A stretch of DNA of 64,000 nt from Bacillota bacterium (GCA_021799275.1 JAJZAT010000013.1:1-64000); one strand, 5' to 3'; counted from the stretch's first letter, positions 8,168 to 16,693 are shown. Notes: generated from the letters alone by a model not told the origin. Numbers and translations: made by a program.

Positions 8168-9040
8168 TCAGCGGTAGCTCGCGAGCAGCTCCAGGAAGTC
8201 GGCCTCCTCGAGGGCGATGTCCCGGCCCGCGAGCGGCTCCTCGGCAAACCCCGGCAAGGCGTCCTCGTACGCGACGGACCCGGGATCGTGGTAGATGAGA
8301 CCCGTGACGAGCTCCTCTCGCTCCAGCACGGCGGCGATCGCGCGACCGCGGCTGTCGGGCTCATACTCCGGGTCCTCGTCGAGGTCGTGCAGCATCTGCT
8401 TGTAGAAGTCGTAGGTGTTGATCTTGTTGTAGGTCACGCAGGGGCTCAGGACGTTGACGAACGCGAACCCGGGGTGCGCGATCGCACCCTCGATCAGGCG
8501 CGCCAGCTGCGCCTGGTTCGACGAGAAGCCCTGCGCGACGTAGGTCGCCCCCGCCGTGAGCGCGAGCGACAGCGGCCGCACCGGTGACTCGACGTTGCCG
8601 AACGGCGCCGCCTTCACCTTCTGCCCGTGGTCCGACGTCGGGGAATTCTGTCCCTTTGTCAGGCCGTAGATGTGGTTGTCCATCACGATGTACTTGACGC
8701 CGATGTTGCGCCGCACCGCGTGCACGAAGTGGTTCATGCCGATCGCGAAGCCGTCTCCGTCACCGCCCGCGGCGATCACGAGGAGATCGCGGTTCGCGAG
8801 CTTGACGCCGAGGGCGGACGGCAGGGTACGGCCGTGCACCACGTGGATGTTGTAAGAATTGATGTAGTTGCCCATCTTGCCGCTGCAGCCGATGCCAGCG
8901 ACGATGGCGACGCGGTGGGGCGGGATGCCGAGCTTCACGAGGGTCTTCTGCAGAGCGGCCAGCACGCCGAAGTCACCGCAGCCGGGGCACCACCAGGACT
9001 TCTCCGATGTCTTGTAATCCTGCAGCGTCACGGTTTCCAT
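8168..9040 (-). CDS. korB: 2-oxoacid:ferredoxin oxidoreductase, beta subunit
   Basis: Thiamine-diphosphate subunit of the oxygen-sensitive enzyme that decarboxylates 2-oxoglutarate or a related 2-oxoacid to the acyl-CoA and reduces ferredoxin. Key blocks are WWCPGCGDFGVLAALQ at the N-terminus, GIGCSGKMGNYINSYN, HGRTLPSALGVKLAN, and the TPP/Mg motif GGDGDGFAIGMNHFVHA with downstream DNHIYGLTKGQNSPTS. The 290-aa length is standard. ATG 9040 is preferred over GTG 9046 because GGAGGGGG is better spaced for it. It overlaps or abuts korA, so the two subunits are co-translated. The LPSALG and GLTKGQ blocks resemble 2-oxoglutarate enzymes, but the true substrate needs assay. Confidence 0.92.
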   Translation of the reverse strand: METVTLQDYKTSEKSWWCPGCGDFGVLAALQKTLVKLGIPPHRVAIVAGIGCSGKMGNYINSYNIHVVHGRTLPSALGVKLANRDLLVIAAGGDGDGFAIGMNHFVHAVRRNIGVKYIVMDNHIYGLTKGQNSPTSDHGQKVKAAPFGNVESPVRPLSLALTAGATYVAQGFSSNQAQLARLIEGAIAHPGFAFVNVLSPCVTYNKINTYDFYKQMLHDLDEDPEYEPDSRGRAIAAVLEREELVTGLIYHDPGSVAYEDALPGFAEEPLAGRDIALEEADFLELLASYR

Positions 9041-9042
9041 CG

Positions 9043-10785
9043 TCACACCCCCTCCTTGACCGACAGTTCCTGCACGGCGGCGACCACCCGCTGGGGTGAC
9101 AGCAGGGTGCCGTCGAAATGGAGGAGCGAGCGGTAGCGATCGTCCTCGAGGCCTGCGATGCGCATGAGCTGGCGCATCTCGCCGGTGGCGTTCTGCTCGG
9201 CGACCAGCACCTTGCCGGCGCCGCGCAAGGCGGCCGCCAGCGGGACGTCAGGCATCGGCCAGAGCTGGCGCACCTGGACGCGCCCGGCCCGAACGCCATC
9301 CTGGCGCAGCAGCTCGACGGCCTCGTCCACCGCCCCGACGATCGAGCCGAAGCAGACGATGACGACCTCCGCGTCGTCCGTGTGACTCGTCTCGATCGCG
9401 CCGGGCCGCGCGCGCAGGGGATCGAGCTTGCGGCTGCGCTTCTCCATCTGTGCGATCCGGTTCTGCGGCGCCTCCGACACCTTGCCCGACGACGCGTGCT
9501 CGACACCGGTCGCGAGGAACTGGCCCTTCGGCATCCCCGGCAGGGCGCGCGGCGAGATTCCGTCCTCGGTCAGGCGGTAGCGTTCAAACTCGCCCGTCAG
9601 GCGGTCGAGCTCCTCCTGAGCCACGATGGCGCCGCGATCGATCGCGTGTCCCTCAGGCGGCAGAGCCTCGACCGATTGCAGCCACTGCGCCAGGGCGAGG
9701 TCCGAGAGGACGATCACGGGGCACTGGTAGCGGTCGGCCAGGTTGAACGCCTCGAACCCGTCCGCGAAGGCCTGCACCGCCGTGCCCGGGGCGATCACGA
9801 TGCGCTGGCCCTCGCCATGCCCGCCGAAGACGGCGGCCAAGAGATCGGACTGCTCGTTCTTCGTCGGCATGCCTGTCGACGGCCCGACCCGCTGCGTGTC
9901 CACGACGACGGCCGGGATCTCCGCCATCGACGCGAGGCCGATGCCTTCCTGCATCAGGCTGAAGCCGGGACCCGACGTGGCCGTCATGGCGCGGGCCCCG
10001 GCGTAGTTGGCCCCGATCACGAGGGTGATCGCCGCGAGTTCGTCCTCCATCTGGCAGACCGCGCCGCCGAAGCGGGGGAAGAGTCCCGCGAGGTTTTCCA
10101 TGATGTCGGTCGCCGGCGTGATCGGATAGGCGGCCATGATGCGGCAGCCCGCGGCCAGGGCCCCGAGCGCCAGGCTGTCGTTGCCCGTCATGAGGTAGCG
10201 CTCACGCGGCCGCGGCGCGGGCAGGGCGAAGCGCCCCATAAGGCCCAGTTCCTCGATGAACGCGTGGCCGCGCCGCAAAGCCTCGACGTTCTGCAGGGCG
10301 ACCGTCTCGCCCTTGCGCTCAAACTTCTCGCGGGCATAGGCCTCGAACGCCTCGAGCGGCAGGCCGAAGAGCGCCGCGGACCCGCCCACCGCCACCATGT
10401 TGCGCACGACGGCTGCCCCGACCTCGCGGGCGATCTGCGTCAAGGGGATCTCGACGAGCCGCGCCTCGCAGCCGTCCGGCAACACGGGCTTCAGCTGGCT
10501 GTCCGCGAGCAGCGGCGCACCGGGCAGAAGCAGGTGAGCGTTGCGGTCGATCGTCTCCTGCGTCAAGGCGACCAGCACCTCGACATTGGCCTGGGGCGCA
10601 AGCACCCTATCGGCGGCGATGCGGACCGTGAAATTCGTATGCCCGCCCTTGATGCGCGAAGAAAAATGTCTGTAGCCGTAAATGCAATAACCCAGCCGGC
10701 TCAGGACGCGGCCGAAGACATCGCCGGTCGCGTCGATGCCTTCGCCCTGGTCGCCGCCAATCATCCATGCGAGCGACTTTGGCAA
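9043..10785 (-). CDS. korA: 2-oxoacid:ferredoxin oxidoreductase, fused gamma-alpha subunit
   Basis: Partner of korB. The 580-aa chain begins with the gamma domain (MIGGDQGEGIDATGDVFGRVLSRLG near residue 7, then YRHFSSRIKGGHTNF) and continues into the pyrimidine-binding alpha domain (AYPITPATDIMENLA, MEDELAAITLVIGANYAGARAMTATSGPGFSLMQE), ending in the CoA-transfer domain (VVIVCFGSIVGAVDEAVELL). This gamma-alpha fusion is the usual KorA layout. The start is TTG 10785, seven bases after AGGGGGG; a 21-residue upstream extension has no ribosome site. Transcribed divergently from a LysR regulator with a candidate operator between them. Supplies reduced ferredoxin and an acyl-CoA for the citric-acid cycle. 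Confidence 0.92.
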   Translation of the reverse strand: MPKSLAWMIGGDQGEGIDATGDVFGRVLSRLGYCIYGYRHFSSRIKGGHTNFTVRIAADRVLAPQANVEVLVALTQETIDRNAHLLLPGAPLLADSQLKPVLPDGCEARLVEIPLTQIAREVGAAVVRNMVAVGGSAALFGLPLEAFEAYAREKFERKGETVALQNVEALRRGHAFIEELGLMGRFALPAPRPRERYLMTGNDSLALGALAAGCRIMAAYPITPATDIMENLAGLFPRFGGAVCQMEDELAAITLVIGANYAGARAMTATSGPGFSLMQEGIGLASMAEIPAVVVDTQRVGPSTGMPTKNEQSDLLAAVFGGHGEGQRIVIAPGTAVQAFADGFEAFNLADRYQCPVIVLSDLALAQWLQSVEALPPEGHAIDRGAIVAQEELDRLTGEFERYRLTEDGISPRALPGMPKGQFLATGVEHASSGKVSEAPQNRIAQMEKRSRKLDPLRARPGAIETSHTDDAEVVIVCFGSIVGAVDEAVELLRQDGVRAGRVQVRQLWPMPDVPLAAALRGAGKVLVAEQNATGEMRQLMRIAGLEDDRYRSLLHFDGTLLSPQRVVAAVQELSVKEGV

Positions 10786-10827
10786 CGCGCAGCCCCCCCT
10801 GGCACCCAAGCGTACCCGATATCGACC

Positions 10828-10862
10828 TATAATAAAAGTGAACATCATGCATCCCCAGCATG
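10828..10862 (+). promoter_or_regulatory. lysR promoter -10 and LysR-type T-N11-A box
   Basis: A consensus TATAAT lies at 10828-10833 in the korA/lysR intergenic gap, with no convincing -35. At 10846-10862 the interrupted palindrome CATGC-N7-GCATG contains T(10848)-N11-A(10860), the standard LysR-family binding pattern. Such boxes usually serve both autoregulation and control of the divergent target, here korAB. Minus-strand TATTAT overlaps the same AT-rich spot. Confidence 0.5.
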
Positions 10863-10894
10863 TGTCTGGCGCATGACGAATGGAGGCCTAAACA

Positions 10895-11806
10895 ATGCTG
10901 CTGCGCCAGTTGCAGACATTCGCCTCGATTTTCGAGCTCGGCAGCCTGACCGCGGCGGCCGAACACCTGCATCTCTCGCAGCCCGCGGTGTCACGCCAGC
11001 TCATGGCGCTCGAAAAGGAGCTGGGCGTCGGGCTCTGCCTCAGGCGCGGCCACACCGTGCTGCCCACCCCGGCCGGAGAGGTGGTCTACGCCTACGCGCA
11101 GCGCCTCATGGCGCTGCAGCGCGACCTGTTCCAGCAGGTGGCCACCCTGGCGGCGCCGGGCGCCGGCAGCCTCACGCTCAGCTGCGTCGACACGGTCGCG
11201 GTCTACACCCTGCCGGACCTGCTGCAGGAGTTTCTCCGCGATCACCCCGCCGTGCAGGTCCATGTCCATACGCTGCCGACGCGCGCCGCGGTCGCGGAAG
11301 TGCTCCAGCTCGAGGCGGACCTCGCCCTCACCACCACGCCCGTGACCCATCCGCGCCTCAGCTGCCTGCCGCTCTTCGAGGACCCGGTCGTGCTGGTGGC
11401 GAGCCCCGCTTTCGCCGCGTCCCTGCCGCCGTCGCCCACGCTGCACGAGCTCCAGGACCTGCCCTTCATCGCCTACGAAGCCGGTACGCACCTCAGGGCG
11501 CTCGTGGACGCGGTGCTCGAGCAGCACGGCATCCGCCCGCGCATCGCGCTCGAGTTCGACGGGCACGGGGCTGTGCGCGAGGTGCTGCTGCGCGGTCTGG
11601 GGGTCGCGTTCGTCCCCCTCTCCACCGCCTGGGCGGATATCGACCAGGGCCTGCTCGTGCGCCTCGCCCCGGAGGGTCTGCCGGACCTGAGCCGCCAGAC
11701 GAGCCTCGTCCTGCCGCGCGAGGGAAGCCTCACGCCCGCGGCGAGGGCCTTCATCGACGTGGCCACGGCCCGGTTCACCCAAAGGAGAGGAACGGCAGGT
11801 CCGTGA
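10895..11806 (+). CDS. LysR family transcriptional regulator
   Basis: DNA-binding regulator of 303 aa. The N-terminal winged helix-turn-helix (residues 1-60: LRQLQTFASIFELGSLTAAAEHLHLSQPAVSRQLMALEK... ) is canonical, and the remaining part is the two-lobed effector domain (TLPDLLQEFLRDHPAVQVHV; YEAGTHLRALVDAVLEQHG; GHGAVREVLLRGLGVAFVP). ATG 10895 has GGAGG at 10882-10886. It is divergent from korAB with a LysR-type box between, so it most likely senses a metabolite linked to that oxidoreductase and controls both directions. CysB/CbbR-like subfamilies look similar at this level; the effector is unknown. Confidence 0.9.
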   Translation: MLLRQLQTFASIFELGSLTAAAEHLHLSQPAVSRQLMALEKELGVGLCLRRGHTVLPTPAGEVVYAYAQRLMALQRDLFQQVATLAAPGAGSLTLSCVDTVAVYTLPDLLQEFLRDHPAVQVHVHTLPTRAAVAEVLQLEADLALTTTPVTHPRLSCLPLFEDPVVLVASPAFAASLPPSPTLHELQDLPFIAYEAGTHLRALVDAVLEQHGIRPRIALEFDGHGAVREVLLRGLGVAFVPLSTAWADIDQGLLVRLAPEGLPDLSRQTSLVLPREGSLTPAARAFIDVATARFTQRRGTAGP

Positions 11807-11849
11807 TGCGAAGACTCTTGTCGGAGGCGACGCGCAGGAGGCTGGGAGT

Positions 11850-12578
11850 TTGAACGTCGTGGTGGTGCTGGCCGTGTTCGCCGCCTCGGGCGTGGAGTTC
11901 GTCGAAGCGTTGACGATCTTTCTCGCCGCGCGTTCCGTCGGCGGCTGGCGTCCCGCCATCTGGGGCACCATGGTCGCCCTGGTGGCCTTGGTGGCTCTGG
12001 TGGCGGCCTTGGGCTACGCCATCCTCGCCCTGTTCCCGATCGGCATCTTCCGTGCCCTGGTCGGACTGATCCTGCTCCTCTTCGGTCTCAAGTGGCTACG
12101 CAAGGCGGTCCTGCGCAGCAGCGGCCGCAAAGCCCTGCATGACGAGGCTTTGATCTACGAGCGCGAGGTGCAGCAACTCAGGCAGGCGTCGTCCCAGAAC
12201 ACGGACTCGCTGGCCTTCGCGACGGCCTTCAACGGCGTGCTGCTCGAGGGCAGCGAGGTCATCTTCATCGTTCTCACGCTCGGCGCCAACGCCGGCATGC
12301 TGCAGTCCGCCATCCTGGGCGCCGCGATCGCCTTCGTCGTGGTGGCGCTCGCGGGCGTGCTCCTGCGCACCCCGCTCAGCCGCGTGCCCGAGAACACGCT
12401 CAAGTGGATCGTCGGCATCATGCTGTCGGCCTTCGGCACGTTCTGGGCCGGCGAGGGCATCGGCGTGCACTGGTGGCGACAGGACGTCTCGATCGTCGTC
12501 CTGATCGTCCTCTTCGCGCTCATGAGCCTCGGGTTGCGCCGCTGGCTCGAACCCGGCACCAGCGAGAAAGCCGCGTAG
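11850..12578 (+). CDS. COG4280-type membrane protein with duplicated acidic membrane motif
   Basis: Integral membrane protein (242 aa, about seven segments) recognised as an uncharacterised conserved family often listed as COG4280. Two related segments carry buried acidic residues: SGVEFVEALTIFLAA near residue 14 and GVLLEGSEVIFIVLTLG near residue 130, each opening a half of the protein, as in transporters with inverted repeats (FTR1, GDT1, TerC). A conserved loop LKWLRKAVLRSSGRKALHDE follows segment 3. TTG 11850 has CAGGAGG 8 bases upstream. It follows lysR by 43 bases and precedes a small membrane protein, suggesting one plus-strand unit. A metal-ion or other cation transport role is a guess from motif layout. 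Confidence 0.72.
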   Translation: MNVVVVLAVFAASGVEFVEALTIFLAARSVGGWRPAIWGTMVALVALVALVAALGYAILALFPIGIFRALVGLILLLFGLKWLRKAVLRSSGRKALHDEALIYEREVQQLRQASSQNTDSLAFATAFNGVLLEGSEVIFIVLTLGANAGMLQSAILGAAIAFVVVALAGVLLRTPLSRVPENTLKWIVGIMLSAFGTFWAGEGIGVHWWRQDVSIVVLIVLFALMSLGLRRWLEPGTSEKAA

Positions 12579-12591
12579 GAGGGAACCCCCT

Positions 12592-12783
12592 TTGCGCAAG
12601 CTCTGGGATGTGATCGTCGACCTCGTCTACGAGGATGGCTTCCAGTTTCTCGGGCCGATCGTGGCGCTCGCGATCGTCTGGCTGGTCGCCAGGGTGACCC
12701 AGACATCGTGGCTCGGCGTCCTGCTCTTCGCCTTGATCGCCCTATCGCTTTACCTGAGCCTGCGCAGGGAACTGCGCGGCTAG
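12592..12783 (+). CDS. small membrane protein (63 aa)
   Basis: Short protein with two hydrophobic segments (LGPIVALAIVWLVARV and WLGVLLFALIALSLYLSL) separated by a short polar turn, and a basic C-terminus. TTG 12592 is preceded by a strong AGGAGGG. It lies 13 bases after the COG4280-type gene, so the two are probably co-translated and the small protein may be its accessory subunit. Its stop overlaps the stop of the convergent EamA gene by four bases. No known family recognised. Confidence 0.62.
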   Translation: MRKLWDVIVDLVYEDGFQFLGPIVALAIVWLVARVTQTSWLGVLLFALIALSLYLSLRRELRG

Positions 12784-13682
12784 ATCTCCGCCTCCCGCAC
12801 CGCCGGCTCGGCCAACGGTGCGGGCTCCGCGCTGCGCAAGGCCAGGACGACGCCCGCCACGATCAGGAGCGCCCCCGGCACAAGCCATGGGGAAAGCCTC
12901 TCGCCCAGCATGAGCACGCCTAGGATCGTGCCCACGATCGGCTGGACGAAGAGGAAGAGGCTCGCGTTTGCGGCGGGCATCTGTGTGAAGCCGTAGTTCC
13001 AGAGATACATCGCCACCGCCGTGGAGATGAAGCCGATGTAGGCGACGCCCAGGTAGAGCGGGACGCCGAAGTGGCTCCACGGCAGGCTCAGCACGCCGCC
13101 GCTGGCGGGCAGGAGCATGAGGAACGCGAAAAAGGTCGTCATGAAGCTGACGAACCAGAGCCCCTGGCGTCTCGCCAGGCGCCGGTTGAAGACCGTGTAG
13201 ACGGCCCAGGTCACGGCGGCCAGGATCAGCGTCAGGACGCCGCGGGGCGTCGCTCCACCCGCGGCGCCGGGGGCCATGACGATAACGGCTCCGAGCAAGG
13301 CGAGCGCCATGGCCGCGACCTGCGCGGGTTTCAGCCGCTCGCCCAGCACCGGCAGGGCGAGCAGGGCGATGAACGCCGGCGACGACGAGGTCACGAGCGC
13401 ACCGACGTGGGCGGACGACCAGAAGGTGCCGTAGAACTGCGCCACGAGCGAAAGCCCGAAACCCAGCGTGCCACTCAGGAGCGCGATGCCGTAGTCGCTG
13501 AGCCTGGGCCGCAGCGTGGGCCGGCGGTACAGGGGCAGCAGTACGAGCAGGGTCATGAGGAGCCGGATCTCGACGAGCGGCACGGGCGGAATCGAGTTCA
13601 GGACCACCCGGCTGACGACATAGACGCCGCCCCAGATGGCGGTCGCCAGGATCAGGGACGCGGCGCCACGGATGTTTGGCAC
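12780..13682 (-). CDS. EamA/DMT family exporter
   Basis: Ten-segment drug/metabolite transporter of 300 aa made of two EamA repeats (residues about 8-140 and 150-282). The repeat ends SSSPAFIALLALPVLGERLKPAQ and FVQPIVGTILGVLMLGERLSPW are diagnostic. Family members export amino acids, nucleobase-like compounds or toxins across the inner membrane. GTG 13682 has GGAGG about 11 bases upstream. It follows the channel/RCK gene by 24 bases and is the last gene of the minus-strand DUF3048-DUF72-channel-EamA run. Substrate unknown. Confidence 0.87.
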   Translation of the reverse strand: MPNIRGAASLILATAIWGGVYVVSRVVLNSIPPVPLVEIRLLMTLLVLLPLYRRPTLRPRLSDYGIALLSGTLGFGLSLVAQFYGTFWSSAHVGALVTSSSPAFIALLALPVLGERLKPAQVAAMALALLGAVIVMAPGAAGGATPRGVLTLILAAVTWAVYTVFNRRLARRQGLWFVSFMTTFFAFLMLLPASGGVLSLPWSHFGVPLYLGVAYIGFISTAVAMYLWNYGFTQMPAANASLFLFVQPIVGTILGVLMLGERLSPWLVPGALLIVAGVVLALRSAEPAPLAEPAVREAEI

Positions 13683-13706
13683 AGCTGCTCTATCCTCCAG
13701 GGGTTG

Positions 13707-14687
13707 TCAACTGATCAGCAGCGGAAGCTCCTGGGCCAATCGTTCCGGATCTCCCACGAGCAGCAGGATGTCGTCCGCCTCGATGAGGGTATCGCCGCCG
13801 ATGCCGGCCAGGAAGCGGCCTTGCCTCTTGACCGCCGCCACCGTGCCGGTAAAGCCGCCCGCCGCCACGTCGGCGATCGTCTTGCCGCAGAGCCGCGATC
13901 CCTCCGGCACGCGGATCTCCTCGACCGAACCGTCCTCCAGAAGTTCCACCATCGTCGGTCTCGTCAGGAACGCGGCCAGGTTCCTGCCCGCCGAGATCTC
14001 CGGCAGCACCACCCGCGTCGCGCCGGCGCGCTGCAGGAGTTCCGCCGCCCGAGACTCCGCCGCCCGTGCGGCGATCGGCAGGCCGGGTCGCAGGTCCCTC
14101 GCGAGGCTCACCACGTAAAGGTTCGCGGCGTCGTCCGGCAAGGCCGCGATCAGGCCGATGGCCCGGTCGAGGCCCGCCCGTTCCAGCGTGTCGCGATCGG
14201 TGGCGTCGCCGTGCAGACACTCGATGCCCTCCTGCTGGAGATCCATCGCGAGCTGCGGGTCGCGCTCGATCACGAGAACGGCCCTGCGTGCCGCCTGTAG
14301 CTCCCGTGCGGACCTGCGCCCCACCCGGCCGCCGCCGGCGACGATGACGTGCTGCTGCAAGCGCCTGAGCACCCTTTCCCTGCGCATGGTCTGGAAGTAC
14401 TCGACCCAGCCGAAGCCGGTCAGGCTGGCGACGGCCGCGACACCGATGACGATGCCCGAGATCACGGCCACCGCCACCCAGAGTTCCTGCGCGCCGCCTC
14501 GTATGGCAATCGCGGCGTCGCCCAGCGTGGTCATGGTCACGATGGTCATGTAGAGCGCGCGCCCGAACGCAACGTGGAAGACGGCGCCGCCCCAGATGCC
14601 CAGGCCGGCCAACAGCCCCAACAGCACCACACCGGCGCGCAGCACCGTGCGGCGCGCGGCATGGGCGGCTTCGCGCGTCTCCCGCAT
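13707..14687 (-). CDS. two-segment channel/RCK (TrkA-N) protein with deleted selectivity filter
   Basis: Looks like a Kch/MthK-type potassium channel: two membrane helices around a pore loop (residues about 10-100) followed by an RCK NAD-binding domain (HVIVAGGGRVGRRSARELQAA, near residue 110) and a TrkA-C domain (RVPEGSRLCGKTIADVAAGGFTG). The pore loop reads MTTLGDAA where channels have TTVGYGD, so the Tyr-Gly pair is missing (D57 follows G56 directly, codons near 14514-14525). Everything around it is intact, so the protein may gate a non-selective pore or act only as an NAD/nucleotide-responsive regulator. ATG 14687 has AGGAGG 6 bases upstream. Operon with DUF72 upstream and EamA downstream. 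Confidence 0.85.
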   Translation of the reverse strand: MRETREAAHAARRTVLRAGVVLLGLLAGLGIWGGAVFHVAFGRALYMTIVTMTTLGDAAIAIRGGAQELWVAVAVISGIVIGVAAVASLTGFGWVEYFQTMRRERVLRRLQQHVIVAGGGRVGRRSARELQAARRAVLVIERDPQLAMDLQQEGIECLHGDATDRDTLERAGLDRAIGLIAALPDDAANLYVVSLARDLRPGLPIAARAAESRAAELLQRAGATRVVLPEISAGRNLAAFLTRPTMVELLEDGSVEEIRVPEGSRLCGKTIADVAAGGFTGTVAAVKRQGRFLAGIGGDTLIEADDILLLVGDPERLAQELPLLIS

Positions 14688-14751
14688 CGCGGACCTCCTC
14701 TCGGCGCTCACTTCGCGCCGAGCGGGCAAGCTCCTGGCGCCGGACGCGATC

Positions 14752-15585
14752 TCAGGCGGGCCCGAAGAGGCCGTCCGTCTCCGCGGGGCCGGAAGCGAGG
14801 CCGAGCATGTCGCGCATCGTCAGGGCGCCGCGGATCGCAAAGTCGCCGTGGTTGTTGTTGAAGAGCACGTGCACCTCGCTCGCCGACTGGGCCATCGTCT
14901 CGGCGGTACGTCGCAGGGTCATCAGCTCCTCGGGGCTGTAGAGGTAGTAGAACCTGTCCTGCGAGGACTCGCCGCGCACGTACCAGGTCTCGGCGTTGCG
15001 CCCGTGCAGGCGCAGGATCGCGACATCGTCGGTCACCTCCGGCACCAGGGGCACGGTGCTCTGTCCCACCTGCGGCTCGTCCGCGACCACGTGCGCCGCG
15101 CCGATCTCGCGCAGGAGGGAGAAAAGTTCCTTCCCACCGTCCTGGTACCAGCTGCGGTTGCGCATCTCGACCGAGACGCCGAAGGGGCGCATTTCCTCCC
15201 TGAGGGCGCGGACCATGCCGATCGCCTCGTCGCCCAGCCGCAGCCACGGCGGAAACTGGAGTAGCACGGTCCCCATGCGGCCGCTGCGGTAGAAGGCGTC
15301 GAAGCGCTCCTTGAACTCGCGGCAGGCCGCGAGCTGCTCCGGGACGCCGATGCCCCGGACGTGACCCGTCATGCGCCGCTCCGCCTTGATGTCCATCGTG
15401 AAGCCGGCAGGCGTCGCCTCGACCCAGCGCTCGAGCGTCGAGGGGCGCGGCAGGCCGTAGAACGTCGAGTCCACCTCAACGAGGTCGAAGCGCCGCGCGT
15501 AGTAGGCGAGGCGCTCGGCCGGCGGCAGTGTCGGCGGATAGAAGCCCTCATGGTCGGTGAAGGCGCAGGTGCCGACCCGGATCAC
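14752..15585 (-). CDS. DUF72 (YecE family) protein
   Basis: TIM-barrel-like protein of the DUF72/YecE family, widespread but without a settled biochemical role. The 277-aa chain starts VIRVGTCAFTDHEGFYPP, then has the family blocks VDSTFYGLPRPSTLERW, FTMDIKAERRMTGH, LLQFPPWLR, VSVEMRNRSWYQ, and near the end the FNNNHGDFAIRGAL motif. GTG 15585 is chosen: it lies one base past the stop of the upstream DUF3048 gene, with AGGGG 6 bases before it; longer forms would overlap DUF3048 and lack homology. Translational coupling to DUF3048 is likely. Sequence context does not reveal the function. Confidence 0.87.
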   Translation of the reverse strand: MIRVGTCAFTDHEGFYPPTLPPAERLAYYARRFDLVEVDSTFYGLPRPSTLERWVEATPAGFTMDIKAERRMTGHVRGIGVPEQLAACREFKERFDAFYRSGRMGTVLLQFPPWLRLGDEAIGMVRALREEMRPFGVSVEMRNRSWYQDGGKELFSLLREIGAAHVVADEPQVGQSTVPLVPEVTDDVAILRLHGRNAETWYVRGESSQDRFYYLYSPEELMTLRRTAETMAQSASEVHVLFNNNHGDFAIRGALTMRDMLGLASGPAETDGLFGPA

Positions 15586-15586
15586 T

Positions 15587-16582
15587 TCAGGCCCCTGCTT
15601 GGAACGTGACCGGCGTGCCCAGGGGCACCATCTCGATCCAGGTCTGGCCCGCCGCGAAGGGCGCCGTCTTGCCGTTCGCCAGGTAGAAGTGGAACCCGCC
15701 CTGGCCGAACGTCCAGGTGATGTTCCGGCGCACGCCCTGCGACAGGATGTAGCCCTTGCCGCCGCCCGTGAGGTTGTAGTTGACCGCACCAGGGGTATAG
15801 GGATCAGGGTCGGCGAACTGCGGCACCATCGCGATCACCACGTTCTGGGCCGTCACCCTGTTCCCGGCCTGCGTAAAGACGTTGTTGCCGTCGATCTGGC
15901 GCTGGTAGAGACCGTTCTGCCAGACCCACCCCACCTGGTACACCCAGACGTTCGGCAGATTGGCGTAGGAGATCAGGGTGGAGGCCGTCGCCGTACCGGT
16001 CAGCTTGCCTTGCGGGAACGACGGGATGCCGGCGGGGGTGTAGCCGTCCTTCTGGATCCCCTGCTCGATCAGGTTCGTCGACGTGTAGAGGTTGTGCGGC
16101 ATCTGGCGGTCCGTGGAGCGCCAGAACCACTGGCCGGAACCGTAGATCTGGTCGAGGTTCTTGATCCCCAGAGGACCGATCGCCTTGAGAGCGTCGACGT
16201 TGCCGCCGGCGTGCGCCAGCGGCCAGGCGTAGGCCGCCGCCACGTTGTCGAAGTAGATGCGCGTGGAGCGCACCGGGCCGATCTTGGCAACGCTCTGGTG
16301 CCAGAAGACGGCTAGGTAGCGCGTGATGCCGCCTTCCGCCATGAACTCGAACACGAGATCCGCCTTCGAGATGCCGGACTGGGGCCACGCGGCCGGCTGG
16401 TTGTCGATCGTCACCGCGAACGCCGAGTAGAGGGTGTCGGGCGCCTTGGCCTTGGCCGTGGCGGTGGCTGGCTTCTTCTTCGTTACCGCCGGATGGGACT
16501 TCGGACTCGAGACATGCTGGGATGCGCCGCAGCCGGCAAGCAGCGTCATCACTGCCAGAGCGCCGATCCACCCTTTGCGCAA
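15587..16582 (-). CDS. DUF3048 (YerB-type) lipoprotein
   Basis: Secreted lipoprotein of 331 aa. TTG 16582 is the probable start: GGAGGT sits 6 bases upstream and the product begins directly as a signal peptide with lipobox LAGC (Cys18); the ATG seven codons earlier has no ribosome site. After a Lys/Ala/Thr-rich linker the DUF3048 domain starts with FAVTIDNQPAAWPQSGISKADLVFEFMAEGGITRYLAVF, and the DUF3048 C-terminal domain ends with the strand-rich TWTFGQGGFHFYLANGKTAPF. B. subtilis YerB is the known relative; its function is not established, though it is part of the Bacillota envelope repertoire. First gene of the run DUF3048-DUF72-channel-EamA. Confidence 0.87.
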   Translation of the reverse strand: MRKGWIGALAVMTLLAGCGASQHVSSPKSHPAVTKKKPATATAKAKAPDTLYSAFAVTIDNQPAAWPQSGISKADLVFEFMAEGGITRYLAVFWHQSVAKIGPVRSTRIYFDNVAAAYAWPLAHAGGNVDALKAIGPLGIKNLDQIYGSGQWFWRSTDRQMPHNLYTSTNLIEQGIQKDGYTPAGIPSFPQGKLTGTATASTLISYANLPNVWVYQVGWVWQNGLYQRQIDGNNVFTQAGNRVTAQNVVIAMVPQFADPDPYTPGAVNYNLTGGGKGYILSQGVRRNITWTFGQGGFHFYLANGKTAPFAAGQTWIEMVPLGTPVTFQAGA

Positions 16583-16693
16583 AATCGCACCTCCGACAGC
16601 CATTGCTCTTTAACCTGGAACGTCTGGCGTCTGTGACCGGTTGCCAGCGCGACACGGCACAAGTTTACCGCCTCTCGGCGGACGAGCATAGCG

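Noticed and set aside
9118-11853. 911-codon plus-strand open frame opposite korA and through lysR
   Set aside because: Shadow frame with Arg/His/Asp-rich composition and no domains; korA and lysR explain the DNA.
11806-11853. 15-codon frame between lysR and the COG4280-type gene
   Set aside because: Very short, Arg-rich, and its DNA contains the ribosome site of the next gene; no sign that it is a coding gene.
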